Positions 44,070 through 52,620 of a stretch of 64,000 nt of DNA are shown here, piece after piece. Origin of the DNA: Ruegeria sp. 6PALISEP08 (lineage in GTDB: Bacteria; Pseudomonadota; Alphaproteobacteria; Rhodobacterales; Rhodobacteraceae); assembly GCF_001238295.1 (NCBI RefSeq), contig NZ_LGXZ01000018.1, positions 1-64,000 of the forward strand, given 5' to 3'. The notes under the pieces were generated by a model, which saw nothing but the letters and a program-made list of their open reading frames with translations, searched no databases and was not told the origin of the DNA. The translations under genes were made by a program, and so were the position numbers. Each line of letters begins with the position of its first letter. Position 1 is the first letter of the stretch.

Positions 44070-45605
44070 TCAGCCTGTTTCCCGTCCGATTTTAGGCACC
44101 CCGTCGATCTTGTTGCGATAAGACTTGATCCAGCCCTCGGTTTTTTCGAAGCGCATCGGCTTGCCGATACCAAAACCCTGAACGTGGTCGCAGCCTAGCT
44201 GAGCCATCAATGCGTGCTCACCCGGCGTTTCGACGCCTTCCGCCAATGTTTCCAGATTCAAACGCTCAGCCATGGTTAGGATGGCACTAGCCAGCTGTTG
44301 TTGGCTTGGGTCCTGATCAGATTTGGTGACAAAGGAACGATCGATCTTGATGCGGGACACGTTGAACCGTTTGATTGACGCGATTGAGGCGTGGCCTGTC
44401 CCGAAATCGTCCGGATCGATACAGCAGCCCATGGCGGCCAACCCGGTGACATTGCGGGTGATGACATCATCGGGCCGACGGGAGAAAACGGTTTCCAGCA
44501 CCTCGACTGCCAGCCTGTCTGGTGTCATGTCGAATTGATCCAATTCCCATTTCAGGCGGTCGATCAGGCCCGGGTCACGCAGTTCATCAGAGGAAAAATT
44601 TATTCCTATGCGCGGCACATACAGCCCAGCCTGATCCCAGTCGCGCATAGCCGAAAACGCGTAGTGCCGCATCGTCTGTCCCAACCTCCCCATGAGTTCG
44701 GCGTGTTCGGCAAAGGGCAGAAAGACATTGGGGCTGAGAACCCCCTTATAAGGATGTTCCCACCGGGCCAGCGCCTCAAAACCGGTAACGCGCTCGGTGT
44801 CGGTCGAAATTTGAGGCTGAAACCACGGGCGAATCTCACCGCTGTCCACCGCCGCATCAAATTCTTTACGAAGATTGGTGCGTACCTGTGCCCGGCGACG
44901 TGTCTCAGACGAAAAGGCCCGGATCGTGGATGGGCCGTTTTGTTGCGCCTCAAGCAAGGCATTGTTTGCGGCATCGCGCCAATCCAACGCGGATCCGCTG
45001 GGGAAACTGTCGCTCAGGCTGAACCCGATTGAGCAGGACATATAAACGCCGGTTCCGTTCAACATGATCGGCTCTTCAATGGCGGATTGCATTCGACCGG
45101 ATAGCTGGATACACGCTTCCAGATCCAGTTGCCGAGCCGGGCGCAAGACAACCATCATTTTGTTCCCACCGATTCGAGTCGCGCAGTCACGGTTGCGGAT
45201 CATTGACATGACACGCGCACAGAATTGTTGTGCCACATGGTTTGCAGCCGCCTGTCCGTGAAGATCGAGCAGCTGCGTGTAGTCATCTAGAACCAGGGCG
45301 AAACAGGCTGAATCCTCGCCTTTGCGGCGGGTTTCAGCAAAAACATCTGTCAAGGCGGATGCGAAGTGGTCATTTGACACCAGGCCACCCGATGCCCTTC
45401 GTCCCGGACGTGTCGGTGTGGTTGATATTGCCCCCAGCCCGGCGATCGCCAAGGGTAAGCCCAGAGCCATCGAAACCAAGGCCCGTTCACCACCCACCCA
45501 GAACGCGCCTAAACTGAGCGCCGGAACAAACGCCAGCACGGCGGGCCCGTTCACAATAGTTTTCAAAGAGTGGAAAAAACGATTGAATGAAAATTGGTTC
45601 CACAT
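44070..45605 (-). CDS. GGDEF-EAL protein with degenerate GGDEF
   Basis: The 511-residue protein has two N-terminal membrane segments (about residues 20-60). Its GGDEF-like domain carries RIGGNKMMV at the active site, so cyclase activity is unlikely. The EAL domain has FEALARWEHP, NFSSDELRDP, DPDDFGTGHASIA, KIDRSFV and EGVET, all residues needed for c-di-GMP phosphodiesterase activity. It probably degrades c-di-GMP at the inner membrane, with the GGDEF relic perhaps binding GTP as an allosteric signal. It lies between ttcA and yidC. Confidence 0.87.
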   Translation of the reverse strand: MWNQFSFNRFFHSLKTIVNGPAVLAFVPALSLGAFWVGGERALVSMALGLPLAIAGLGAISTTPTRPGRRASGGLVSNDHFASALTDVFAETRRKGEDSACFALVLDDYTQLLDLHGQAAANHVAQQFCARVMSMIRNRDCATRIGGNKMMVVLRPARQLDLEACIQLSGRMQSAIEEPIMLNGTGVYMSCSIGFSLSDSFPSGSALDWRDAANNALLEAQQNGPSTIRAFSSETRRRAQVRTNLRKEFDAAVDSGEIRPWFQPQISTDTERVTGFEALARWEHPYKGVLSPNVFLPFAEHAELMGRLGQTMRHYAFSAMRDWDQAGLYVPRIGINFSSDELRDPGLIDRLKWELDQFDMTPDRLAVEVLETVFSRRPDDVITRNVTGLAAMGCCIDPDDFGTGHASIASIKRFNVSRIKIDRSFVTKSDQDPSQQQLASAILTMAERLNLETLAEGVETPGEHALMAQLGCDHVQGFGIGKPMRFEKTEGWIKSYRNKIDGVPKIGRETG

Positions 45606-45669
45606 CGTGCTTTAGGCCTTGGCATGAATGACATGCTATCGAGCCTAAGAAACCAGTCTGAGTCAGTCG

Positions 45670-46563
45670 TTAACGCAGCTGCGGAATTTCACCCGAGTTT
45701 TCAGTATTTTTGCCAGATTTTATTGAAAGGTTAAGGAAATCAAACAGTTTCGCATCCAGAAGGTGCGAAGGGCGTGCATTTGTTAACGCGCGGAACATAA
45801 CTTGGCGACGGCCTGGGCTGTTCTTTTCCCACTGATCGAGAATCTGTTTCACCTGCTGACGCTGCAACCCGTCCTGACTGCCGCATAGGTCGCAGGGGAT
45901 GATTGGGTATTGCATTGCGTTGGCAAACTTTTCGCAATCGGCCTCGGCAACATGCGCAAGCGGTCGGAAGACAAAAAGATCGCCCTCTTCATTCACCAGC
46001 TTCGGCGGCATGGTGGCCAGGCGGCCGCCATGGAAGAGGTTCATGAAAAACGTCTCGAGAATATCGTCGCGGTGATGGCCCAGAACAACCGCAGAGCATC
46101 CTTCTTCCCGTGCGATACGATACAGGTTGCCGCGGCGCAGGCGCGAACATAGGGCGCAATAGGTTCGACCCTGCGGAACCTTGTCCATCACAACGGAATA
46201 GGTGTCCTGATATTCGATCCGGTGTGGCACACCCATCCGGTTCAGAAATTCTGGCAACACAGTGGCCGGGAAACCGGGTTGACCCTGATCCAGATTGCAA
46301 GCCAGCAGATCGACGGGCAACAAACCGCGCCATTTCAGTTCGTAGAGAACAGCCAACAGCGTATAACTGTCCTTGCCGCCTGACAGACACACCAGCCAGC
46401 GGGGCGGTTTGCCATCCTTGTCGTGGGCGGACGGGTCCACCATCCCATATTGCTCGATCGCTTCGCGGGTCTGACGCACGATGCGCTTGCGCAGCTTCTT
46501 GAACTCGGTGGTCGAGGGCGCGCCAGCAAACAGCGGGTGGATATCGTCTGCATCATCAAACAT
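45670..46563 (-). CDS. ttcA: tRNA 2-thiocytidine biosynthesis protein TtcA
   Basis: The 297-residue protein has the PP-loop SGGKDSYTL (about residues 60-68) and paired CxxC motifs, TYCALCSR (about 134-141) and PCDLCGSQ (about 224-231), which hold the 4Fe-4S cluster. TtcA thiolates C32 of certain tRNAs, including tRNA-Arg(ACG). A tRNA-Arg(ACG) gene is present in this window at 51464-51540. Confidence 0.92.
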   Translation of the reverse strand: MFDDADDIHPLFAGAPSTTEFKKLRKRIVRQTREAIEQYGMVDPSAHDKDGKPPRWLVCLSGGKDSYTLLAVLYELKWRGLLPVDLLACNLDQGQPGFPATVLPEFLNRMGVPHRIEYQDTYSVVMDKVPQGRTYCALCSRLRRGNLYRIAREEGCSAVVLGHHRDDILETFFMNLFHGGRLATMPPKLVNEEGDLFVFRPLAHVAEADCEKFANAMQYPIIPCDLCGSQDGLQRQQVKQILDQWEKNSPGRRQVMFRALTNARPSHLLDAKLFDFLNLSIKSGKNTENSGEIPQLR

Positions 46564-46720
46564 GCGCAGCCCCTACAGCAGATGGCGCAACCGGGCAAGT
46601 GGTGGGTCAGCGGCGCGTGAGTATCCAACCTAAGGGCGTGCCAGAGGAGGGACTGCTATCACCTGATAACTGCGGCGAGTTGTTCAAGCATTAAGGGGGC
46701 TGGTCAAGTCTGATGAAGAA

Positions 46721-46966
46721 TCAGGCGGAGGCGTCGTGATGCTCGCAATCAGGTACCGGATCATACCCATCGCCCCCCCAGGGGTGGCAGCGGCAAATTC
46801 GTCGAGCGGTCAAGTATGATCCTTTGACCGACCCGTGTTTCTCAAGTGCCTCAAGCGCATATGCAGAGCATGTGGGCTGATATCGGCAATTGAAGCCGAC
46901 CCATGGGCTGAAGATCAGCCGATATGCCCGAACGGGCAGGGCGACGATATGGGACAGAAAGGTCAT
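46721..46966 (-). CDS. yidD: Membrane protein insertion efficiency factor YidD
   Basis: The 81-residue protein has the YidD core [14 protein letters not shown] with HGSVKG and [15 protein letters not shown]. It helps YidC-dependent insertion and is attached to the membrane by an amphipathic helix. Its ATG overlaps the rnpA stop (ATGA). Confidence 0.95.
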   Translation of the reverse strand: MTFLSHIVALPVRAYRLIFSPWVGFNCRYQPTCSAYALEALEKHGSVKGSYLTARRICRCHPWGGDGYDPVPDCEHHDASA

Positions 46967-47394
46967 TTGCCCGAAGTATGAACCTTGCGGAGTGCATAGC
47001 GCAAGTCGCCCAACAGAGCTTCAAAGGGCCGGTCGGCGGTGACCTCGGCACGGCCGATCAGCACGTAATCCCATCCATCGCGGCCAAACTCAGGCAAAAC
47101 GGCACGGGCAGCTTCGCGCAGACGGCGTTTGGCGCGATTGCGGGCCACGGCATTGCCAACCTTCTTGGAGCAGGTAAACCCCACGCGAATCCCGCAGGCT
47201 TCGTCGGCTGAACGTCTGCGGGCCTGTACCATCATCGAGGACGTACCCTGCCTGCGTGCACGGGCGGCTTTCAGAAAATCCGAACGTTTTTTGAGTACGG
47301 CCAATGGTTCAGGCGCACAAACGGACGCCGCCGGGGGCGTGTTCCCGGGCTGGTTCTTACCATCCACAGGGGCCTCCGGCGGCGTCATGTTCAT
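46963..47394 (-). CDS. rnpA: RNase P protein component
   Basis: The 143-residue protein has [13 protein letters not shown] near residue 34 and the RNase P motif [17 protein letters not shown]. The C5-type protein is extended at the N-terminus by about 25 residues rich in Pro/Ala. It follows rpmH by 19 nt. Confidence 0.95.
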   Translation of the reverse strand: MNMTPPEAPVDGKNQPGNTPPAASVCAPEPLAVLKKRSDFLKAARARRQGTSSMMVQARRRSADEACGIRVGFTCSKKVGNAVARNRAKRRLREAARAVLPEFGRDGWDYVLIGRAEVTADRPFEALLGDLRYALRKVHTSGK

Positions 47395-47413
47395 AACCTG
47401 ATCGGTGAGCGGT

Positions 47414-47548
47414 TTACGCGCTCAGCGATTTGCGGCCGCGTGCACGGCGTGCGTTCAGGATCTTGCGGCCGGCCTTGGTGGCCATGCGCGCGCGGAAACC
47501 GTGGCGGCGTTTGCGAACCAGGTTCGAAGGCTGATAGGTGCGTTTCAT
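47414..47548 (-). CDS. rpmH: 50S ribosomal protein L34
   Basis: A 44-residue open frame on the - strand reads [20 protein letters not shown] and ends [10 protein letters not shown], an exact L34 in length and sequence pattern. It is short and therefore easily missed. It starts the rpmH-rnpA-yidD unit and has a candidate promoter at 47618-47646. Confidence 0.97.
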
Positions 47549-47617
47549 CGCTCCGTCTCCAATCAATAGCGGTGGGGTGCGGCGCGGATTCGCCTGGCCC
47601 TAGTGTTCGAAGCCCGT

Positions 47618-47646
47618 CCTCTACTGCTAAGCGGGGGGTAAGTCAA
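47618..47646 (-). promoter_or_regulatory. Candidate rpmH promoter
   Basis: On the - strand TTGACT (47646-47641), a 17-nt spacer TACCCCCCGCTTAGCAG and TAGAGG (47623-47618) precede rpmH by 70 nt. The C-rich spacer is shared with the promoters proposed for rpsJ, rplB, rpmC, rplO and rpsM. Confidence 0.55.
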
Positions 47647-47844
47647 ACCCCAACAACCGGGTTTTCGCGCCTTTTGCAACAATTCTGTAACCGCAGCGGC
47701 GAAAAGGTTTCAAAACACCCGTTTATCGAAGAAATCTCTCACATTCGGTGCCACAAAGATCAAGGCCCCGTGATCCCCCTGTTGCTGGACCGTCGGGCAG
47801 CGCATCTTGGGCACAAGATGAAACAGAAAGAACCGGAAAACCTG

Positions 47845-48576
47845 ATGTCCGAAACAAGCCAGGCCCCGCGCAGCGGGTTTGCGCGCCATATTCCATTGCT
47901 GGTTATCCTTGGTGTTGCCGTAGCTGGCTTTTTCACGCTGGGGGATTACCTGAGCTTTGAAACCTTGCGGGACAATCGTGAGGCGCTTCTGGCATGGCGC
48001 GATGGTCACTATTGGGTCATGGCTGCCGCGTTTGTGACTGTTTACATCGTTATTGTGGCGTTTTCGTTGCCCGGGGCGGCGGTCGCGTCGATGACGGGTG
48101 GATTCTTGTTTGGCCTGTTTGCAGGTACGGTCTTCAACGTTGTGGCAGCGACTATCGGAGCCTCGGCCATTTTTCTGGCGGCACGCTGGGGGTTGGGTGA
48201 GTCTTTGACTGCACGGTTGGAATCTTCGGAGGGGACGGTCAAGAAGCTGAAGGACGGTCTGCGCGAAAATGAGATCTCGGTCCTGTTCCTGTTGCGGCTT
48301 GTGCCGGTTGTCCCGTTCTTTGTGGCCAATCTGGTGCCTGCATTGGTTGGCGTGAAGTTTCGCAACTTCCTGATCACCACGGCGCTGGGCATTATCCCGG
48401 GTGGGATTGTCTACACCTGGATTGGTGTCGGGCTTGGCGGAGTGTTCGACCGCGGCGAAACCCCGGATGTGTCCCTGTTGTGGGAGCCGTTCGTGATCGG
48501 GCCGATCATCGGGTTGTGCGTTTTGGCAGCTTTGCCCATCGTCATCAAAGCCTTGCGCGCAAATAAGGACAGCTGA
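47845..48576 (+). CDS. TVP38/TMEM64-family membrane protein
   Basis: From the ATG at 47845 the protein has 243 residues (an ATG at 47818 would add 9). Five or six membrane segments surround the family motif: PGAAVASMTGGFLFGLFAGTVFNV and RLVPVVPFFVANLVPAL (DedA/VTT fold, landmark positions about 70-95 and 140-157). Such proteins handle lipids or metabolites across the inner membrane. It ends 3 nt before the disulfide oxidoreductase, and the pair recurs in proteobacteria. Confidence 0.82.
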   Translation: MSETSQAPRSGFARHIPLLVILGVAVAGFFTLGDYLSFETLRDNREALLAWRDGHYWVMAAAFVTVYIVIVAFSLPGAAVASMTGGFLFGLFAGTVFNVVAATIGASAIFLAARWGLGESLTARLESSEGTVKKLKDGLRENEISVLFLLRLVPVVPFFVANLVPALVGVKFRNFLITTALGIIPGGIVYTWIGVGLGGVFDRGETPDVSLLWEPFVIGPIIGLCVLAALPIVIKALRANKDS

Positions 48577-48579
48577 GCC

Positions 48580-49998
48580 ATGACCGAACTGAAAACAGAC
48601 CTCCTGGTCATTGGGGCCGGGTCCGGCGGACTTTCGGTTGCCGCTGGGGCCAGCCAAATGGGTGCTGATGTCGTGCTCCTGGAAGGCCACAAGATGGGGG
48701 GCGATTGCCTGAACTTCGGCTGCATCCCGTCCAAAGCGCTGATTGCAAGCGGGAAGACCGCTTATGGTCAGGCGCATTCCGCGGCATTCGGGATCTCGGA
48801 TGTCACCCCTCAGATCGACTATGCGGCGGCCAAGGATCATGTACATGACGTCATCGCCCAGATCGAGCCGATGGACAGCCAGGAGCGGTTCGAGGGCTTT
48901 GGCGTCAAGGTGATCCGCGAATACGGCACCTTTATCTCTTCCAACAAAGTGCAGGCGGGGGCCCACGTCATCACTGCACGGCGGATCGTGATCGCAACCG
49001 GGTCTTCGCCACTGGTGCCGCCGATCCCGGGGCTGGATACGGTTCCTTACTATACGAATGAAACCATTTTCGAACTGCGCGAGCGGCCGGATCATTTGTT
49101 GATCATTGGCGGTGGCCCTATCGGCATGGAAATGGCGCAGGCCCATCAACGCCTTGGCAGCAAGGTCACGGTCATAGAAGGCCAAAAGGCGTTGGGCAAA
49201 GACGACCCCGAAGCTGCTTCAGTGGTGCTGGAGGCGTTGCGCAGTGAAGGCATCGACATCCGGGAAGACGCAATGGTTGCGCAAATCCGAGGAAGCGAAG
49301 GCGCAGTTGAGGTCGTGACCGAGATCGGTGAAATTTACAGAGGCTCTCATCTTTTGATCGCAGCCGGGCGCAAGGCCAACATAGAACGCCTGAATCTGGA
49401 GGAGGCGGGAATTGATCGCACCCGGACCGGCATAAAGACGGATGAGGCCCTGAGGACGACAAACCGCCAAGTCTATGCCATTGGCGATGTTGCAGGTGGG
49501 CTGCAATTCACCCATGTGGCGGGGTATCACGCGGGCGTCATCATTCGCTCGGCACTGTTTGGCCTGCCGTCTAAGGCCAAAACGGCACATATCCCGTGGG
49601 CCACCTATACCGACCCGGAATTGTCGCAGGTTGGTCTGACCGAAGCACAAGCCCGCGATCAACATAGTGACAGGCTCGAGATTGCCCGCTTTGACTACCA
49701 TCACAACGATCGTGCCATTTCCCAACGTAAGACAAATGGTTTCATCAAAGTCATGGTCGTCAAAGGTCGACCCGTTGGGGCCACAATCGTCGGTCATCAG
49801 GCAGGCGAATTGATCAACTTGTGGTCGCTGGCATTGGCCAATAATCTGAAAATGGGGCAGATCGCTGCGATGGTTTCGCCCTATCCGACGATCGGAGAGC
49901 TTAACAAACGTGTGGCTGGTGCTTATTTCACGCCAAGGCTGTTTGAGAATCAGACAGTTAAACGGGTGGTCAGGTTCGTCCAGCGCTGGATACCCTGA
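48580..49998 (+). CDS. Pyridine-nucleotide disulfide oxidoreductase
   Basis: The 472-residue flavoprotein has the FAD site VIGAGSGGLSVA, the redox pair GGDCLNFGCIPSKAL (CxxxxC) and a second GGGPIGMEMA nucleotide site. The C-terminal dimer motif is SPYPTIGELNKR. The His of the usual HPTxxE catalytic dyad of lipoamide dehydrogenase and mercuric reductase is replaced by Tyr, so a different electron acceptor is likely. It is 3 nt from the TVP38 gene and 18 nt from the kinase gene. Confidence 0.85.
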   Translation: MTELKTDLLVIGAGSGGLSVAAGASQMGADVVLLEGHKMGGDCLNFGCIPSKALIASGKTAYGQAHSAAFGISDVTPQIDYAAAKDHVHDVIAQIEPMDSQERFEGFGVKVIREYGTFISSNKVQAGAHVITARRIVIATGSSPLVPPIPGLDTVPYYTNETIFELRERPDHLLIIGGGPIGMEMAQAHQRLGSKVTVIEGQKALGKDDPEAASVVLEALRSEGIDIREDAMVAQIRGSEGAVEVVTEIGEIYRGSHLLIAAGRKANIERLNLEEAGIDRTRTGIKTDEALRTTNRQVYAIGDVAGGLQFTHVAGYHAGVIIRSALFGLPSKAKTAHIPWATYTDPELSQVGLTEAQARDQHSDRLEIARFDYHHNDRAISQRKTNGFIKVMVVKGRPVGATIVGHQAGELINLWSLALANNLKMGQIAAMVSPYPTIGELNKRVAGAYFTPRLFENQTVKRVVRFVQRWIP

Positions 49999-50016
49999 CC
50001 TGAGGAGGGGCGCATT

Positions 50017-51399
50017 TTGAACTCGCTGTCGGGCCGATTTCTAATCCTGACGACGGTCTTCGTCATGTTGGCCGAAGTCCTGATTTTTGTCCCGTCTATC
50101 GCTCGCTTCCGCGAAGATTTTCTGCTGAACCGGCTGGAACGCGCCCAGATTGCCTCGCTGGCGTTGTTGGCAGACGATATGCTGGCTGAGGACCTTGAGG
50201 CAGAGCTGTTGGCAAATGCCGGTGTGTATAACGTCGTGCTGCGCCGAGATGAGGTTCGGCAACTTATGTTGTCTTCTCCGATTCCGGAATCAATTGCCCA
50301 GACATACGATTTGCGCGATGCGGGTCCCTTGGTATTGATCCGTGATGCGATGAGCCGGATTTTCACGCCCGAGAACGAAATCATTCGAGTCATTGGCGAA
50401 CCGGTCAAAGGCGCTGGGCTGTTGATCGAAGTCACCACGGACAGCGCGCCACTGCGCATGGCGATGGTGGACTACGGTCTGCGTATTCTTGGTTTGTCTT
50501 TTGTCATTTCGATCATCACCGCTTCGCTTTTGTTTCTTGCGGTGCGCGTGGTTCTTGTGCGGCCGATCAAAAGCGTCGTGGGGTATATGCAGCGCTATGC
50601 CAGCGCGCCCGAAGACGCGCGGGGCATCATCTCGCCGAACTCGAAAGTGACTGAACTGCGTGAGGCCGAGGAGGCGCTGCAAATGCTGCAGACGGATCTG
50701 ACACAGGCACTGCGACAACGCGAGAGGCTGGCACAGCTGGGCGGGGCGGTTGCCAAGGTCAGTCACGACTTGCGCAACATATTGACCTCGGCACAGCTGT
50801 TCACGGACAGAATCGAATCCAGCGACGATCCTCTGGTTCGTCGGATGGCACCGAAACTGGTGAATTCCATTACACGCGCGGTATCGTTGTGTGAAAGCAC
50901 GCTGGCCTTTGGTCGCGCGGAAGAGCCTGCCCCCACACTGACTATGGTCCCTGTGCGGTCGCTGGCTGCAGATGTGGCAGCCAGTGAACAGCTTGCCGTT
51001 GCTGATGCCTGCGTCGAAATCGTGAACGAAGTGCCTGAGGATCTGATCGTCCGCGCAGACCCCGAACAATTGTTCCGGGTCATCATGAACCTTGTGCGCA
51101 ACGCGCGTCAGGCCTTGGTGACATCTGCCAAGCCTGGGCGTGTCACGATTGCTGGCTGCGAATATGAGGACACCTGGTGCATTGAAATCCGCGACACGGG
51201 TCCGGGCCTGCCGCCAAAAGCGCGCGAAAACCTGTTCACTCCGTTTCAGGGTGGGGTTCGAAAAGGGGGGTCTGGTCTGGGTCTGGCGATTTCCCAGGAA
51301 CTCGTGCGTGGGCATGGTGGAGACCTGACACTGAAACAGACCGGATCCGAAGGAACCGTGTTCGAAATAAGCCTTCCCCGTGGTGACATGACTTTTTGA
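50017..51399 (+). CDS. Membrane histidine kinase, orphan
   Basis: The 460-residue protein starts at TTG 50017, with GAGGAGGGG about 9 nt upstream. It has two membrane segments (about residues 8-28 and 155-180) flanking a periplasmic sensor of about 125 residues, then a HAMP-like linker, the H-box VSHDLRNIL with His250, N-box NLVRNARQAL, and G-boxes DTGPGL and GSGLGL. No response regulator gene lies next to it. It is 18 nt behind the oxidoreductase, so sensing and redox functions may be linked. The signal is unknown. Confidence 0.87.
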   Translation: MNSLSGRFLILTTVFVMLAEVLIFVPSIARFREDFLLNRLERAQIASLALLADDMLAEDLEAELLANAGVYNVVLRRDEVRQLMLSSPIPESIAQTYDLRDAGPLVLIRDAMSRIFTPENEIIRVIGEPVKGAGLLIEVTTDSAPLRMAMVDYGLRILGLSFVISIITASLLFLAVRVVLVRPIKSVVGYMQRYASAPEDARGIISPNSKVTELREAEEALQMLQTDLTQALRQRERLAQLGGAVAKVSHDLRNILTSAQLFTDRIESSDDPLVRRMAPKLVNSITRAVSLCESTLAFGRAEEPAPTLTMVPVRSLAADVAASEQLAVADACVEIVNEVPEDLIVRADPEQLFRVIMNLVRNARQALVTSAKPGRVTIAGCEYEDTWCIEIRDTGPGLPPKARENLFTPFQGGVRKGGSGLGLAISQELVRGHGGDLTLKQTGSEGTVFEISLPRGDMTF

Positions 51400-51419
51400 A
51401 TTATTTTTGAAGAATCGAC

Positions 51420-51448
51420 TTGCACGTTCTGGGCGGCAGGTCTAAATA
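51420..51448 (+). promoter_or_regulatory. Promoter of the tRNA-Arg gene
   Basis: TTGCAC (51420-51425), a 17-nt spacer and TAAATA (51443-51448) precede the tRNA by 15 nt. The spacer is G-rich rather than C-rich, unlike the ribosomal-protein promoters of this window. Confidence 0.65.
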
Positions 51449-51463
51449 CCGCCTCACCAACGC

Positions 51464-51540
51464 GGACCGATAGCTCAGCTGGATAGAGTACTTGACTACG
51501 AATCAAGGGGTCGGGGGTTCGAATCCTCCTCGGTCCGCCA
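51464..51540 (+). tRNA. tRNA-Arg (anticodon ACG)
   Basis: The cloverleaf is complete: acceptor GGACCGA/TCGGTCC, D arm GCTC..GAGT-like, anticodon stem CTTGA/TCAAG with loop CTACGAA, so the anticodon is ACG (51498-51500). The T arm is GGGGG TTCGAAT CCTCC, and CCA is encoded. A34 is probably deaminated to inosine by TadA, as is known for this tRNA. It stands at the border between the conserved region and the accessory region to the right and might have served as an integration site, although no integrase is seen. Confidence 0.97.
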
Positions 51541-51760
51541 CTTGGTGATTTTCCGAAATTTTGGTTAGACATATTAGGTTGCTAAAACCTTAGTGTTTTA
51601 TGGCCGTAGCCGCGTTGGCGGGTTTTCTCCGCCGTTCAACGCCCAGTTTGGACCAACAATGCTAAGAGCTTTGGGGCGCCGGTAGCGGTGGGACAAATTG
51701 TTCCAATGGTGGCGGCAAAAGGAACAGAACGTAGGCCTGATGAAGCTGCGCCGCGGACAC

Positions 51761-52306
51761 CTATTCTTCAACAATTCCCACAGCGAGACCTTCCGTGAAG
51801 CTCAGAGCTACTCTGTCTCCCGGGCTAAGCTGTTCAACAAACTCACGACCAACATCCGTTTCAACCTCGATCATTTGTTCAGTGCCGCTGCTGTCTGTCA
51901 CAGTGGCGATTGAGCTCGCGGCGTCGAAGGAAACAAAAGTCAGAATTAACGTGACCATCGTTCCGGCAGCTACGCCCGGTGTTGATCCCTCTGCAGCCTG
52001 GCCTTCCAATTCAACCATACTGTCAACCTCGCCGGGGAACGCCATGTTTGCGGCTACCCCCAGTGTGTATACCGCTTTGACTGTGTCGCCTTCTTCAATT
52101 TGGTCGAAGTTTACGACTTCCGGTCCTGCAACAATGGTTTCTTCTTCGCCCGTCTCTGAGTTTTGCAGCACGATAAGCCGAGTGTCCGGATCAACCGACT
52201 TAACTGTCGCGTCGGCTTCGATGGTCACGCTGCGCTCAGCTGTTTGAGCAAAACTGAGCGCGGGCAAAATCAAGAAAAATGCGGGCGCAAGAAGTTTGGT
52301 TAGCAT
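51761..52306 (-). CDS. Exported protein with two similar halves, unknown
   Basis: From the ATG at 52306, with GGGAGA upstream, the protein has 181 residues and a signal peptide ending at about SFAQ (residue 20). The mature part has two related units, ATVKSVDPDTRLIVLQNSET...GDTVKAVYTLGVA and LTFVSFDAASSIATVTDSSG...GDRVALSFTEGLAVGI. Each has the strand pattern of a small beta-barrel of the kind found in periplasmic metal-binding or cell-wall proteins. I know of no named family. It is the first gene after the tRNA in the accessory region. Confidence 0.7.
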   Translation of the reverse strand: MLTKLLAPAFFLILPALSFAQTAERSVTIEADATVKSVDPDTRLIVLQNSETGEEETIVAGPEVVNFDQIEEGDTVKAVYTLGVAANMAFPGEVDSMVELEGQAAEGSTPGVAAGTMVTLILTFVSFDAASSIATVTDSSGTEQMIEVETDVGREFVEQLSPGDRVALSFTEGLAVGIVEE

Positions 52307-52620
52307 GTCTTCTCCCAATGAGATTGATGATGGAAGTCTGCAAAGTATCACACAGTTTCGCAGGATAGCCAAACGTTGCCACACCGCTTCGCAGTTTCAA
52401 AGTTGTTTGTCAGCCAGAATAGCCAAAGACCGAAGTTATAGAGCATCAGATTTCCGGCAGATAGCGCGCAGGCAATCTAGAGTAATTGGGCGGACAACGC
52501 TTAGTCGCCTGTAGTGACGTCTGTTTCGTCCGCACAGTGGTCATTCAAGCAAGTTGCAGCAAACGACCGGTATGCGGACAAAGCCGCAATTCAAGTTCCA
52601 TGCGATCCGTTAAATTCCAC

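Noticed and set aside
51541..51760. Integrase gene or attachment-site repeat next to tRNA-Arg
   Set aside because: No integrase frame exists in the window and I found no second copy of the tRNA 3' end, so an integrated element is not called.
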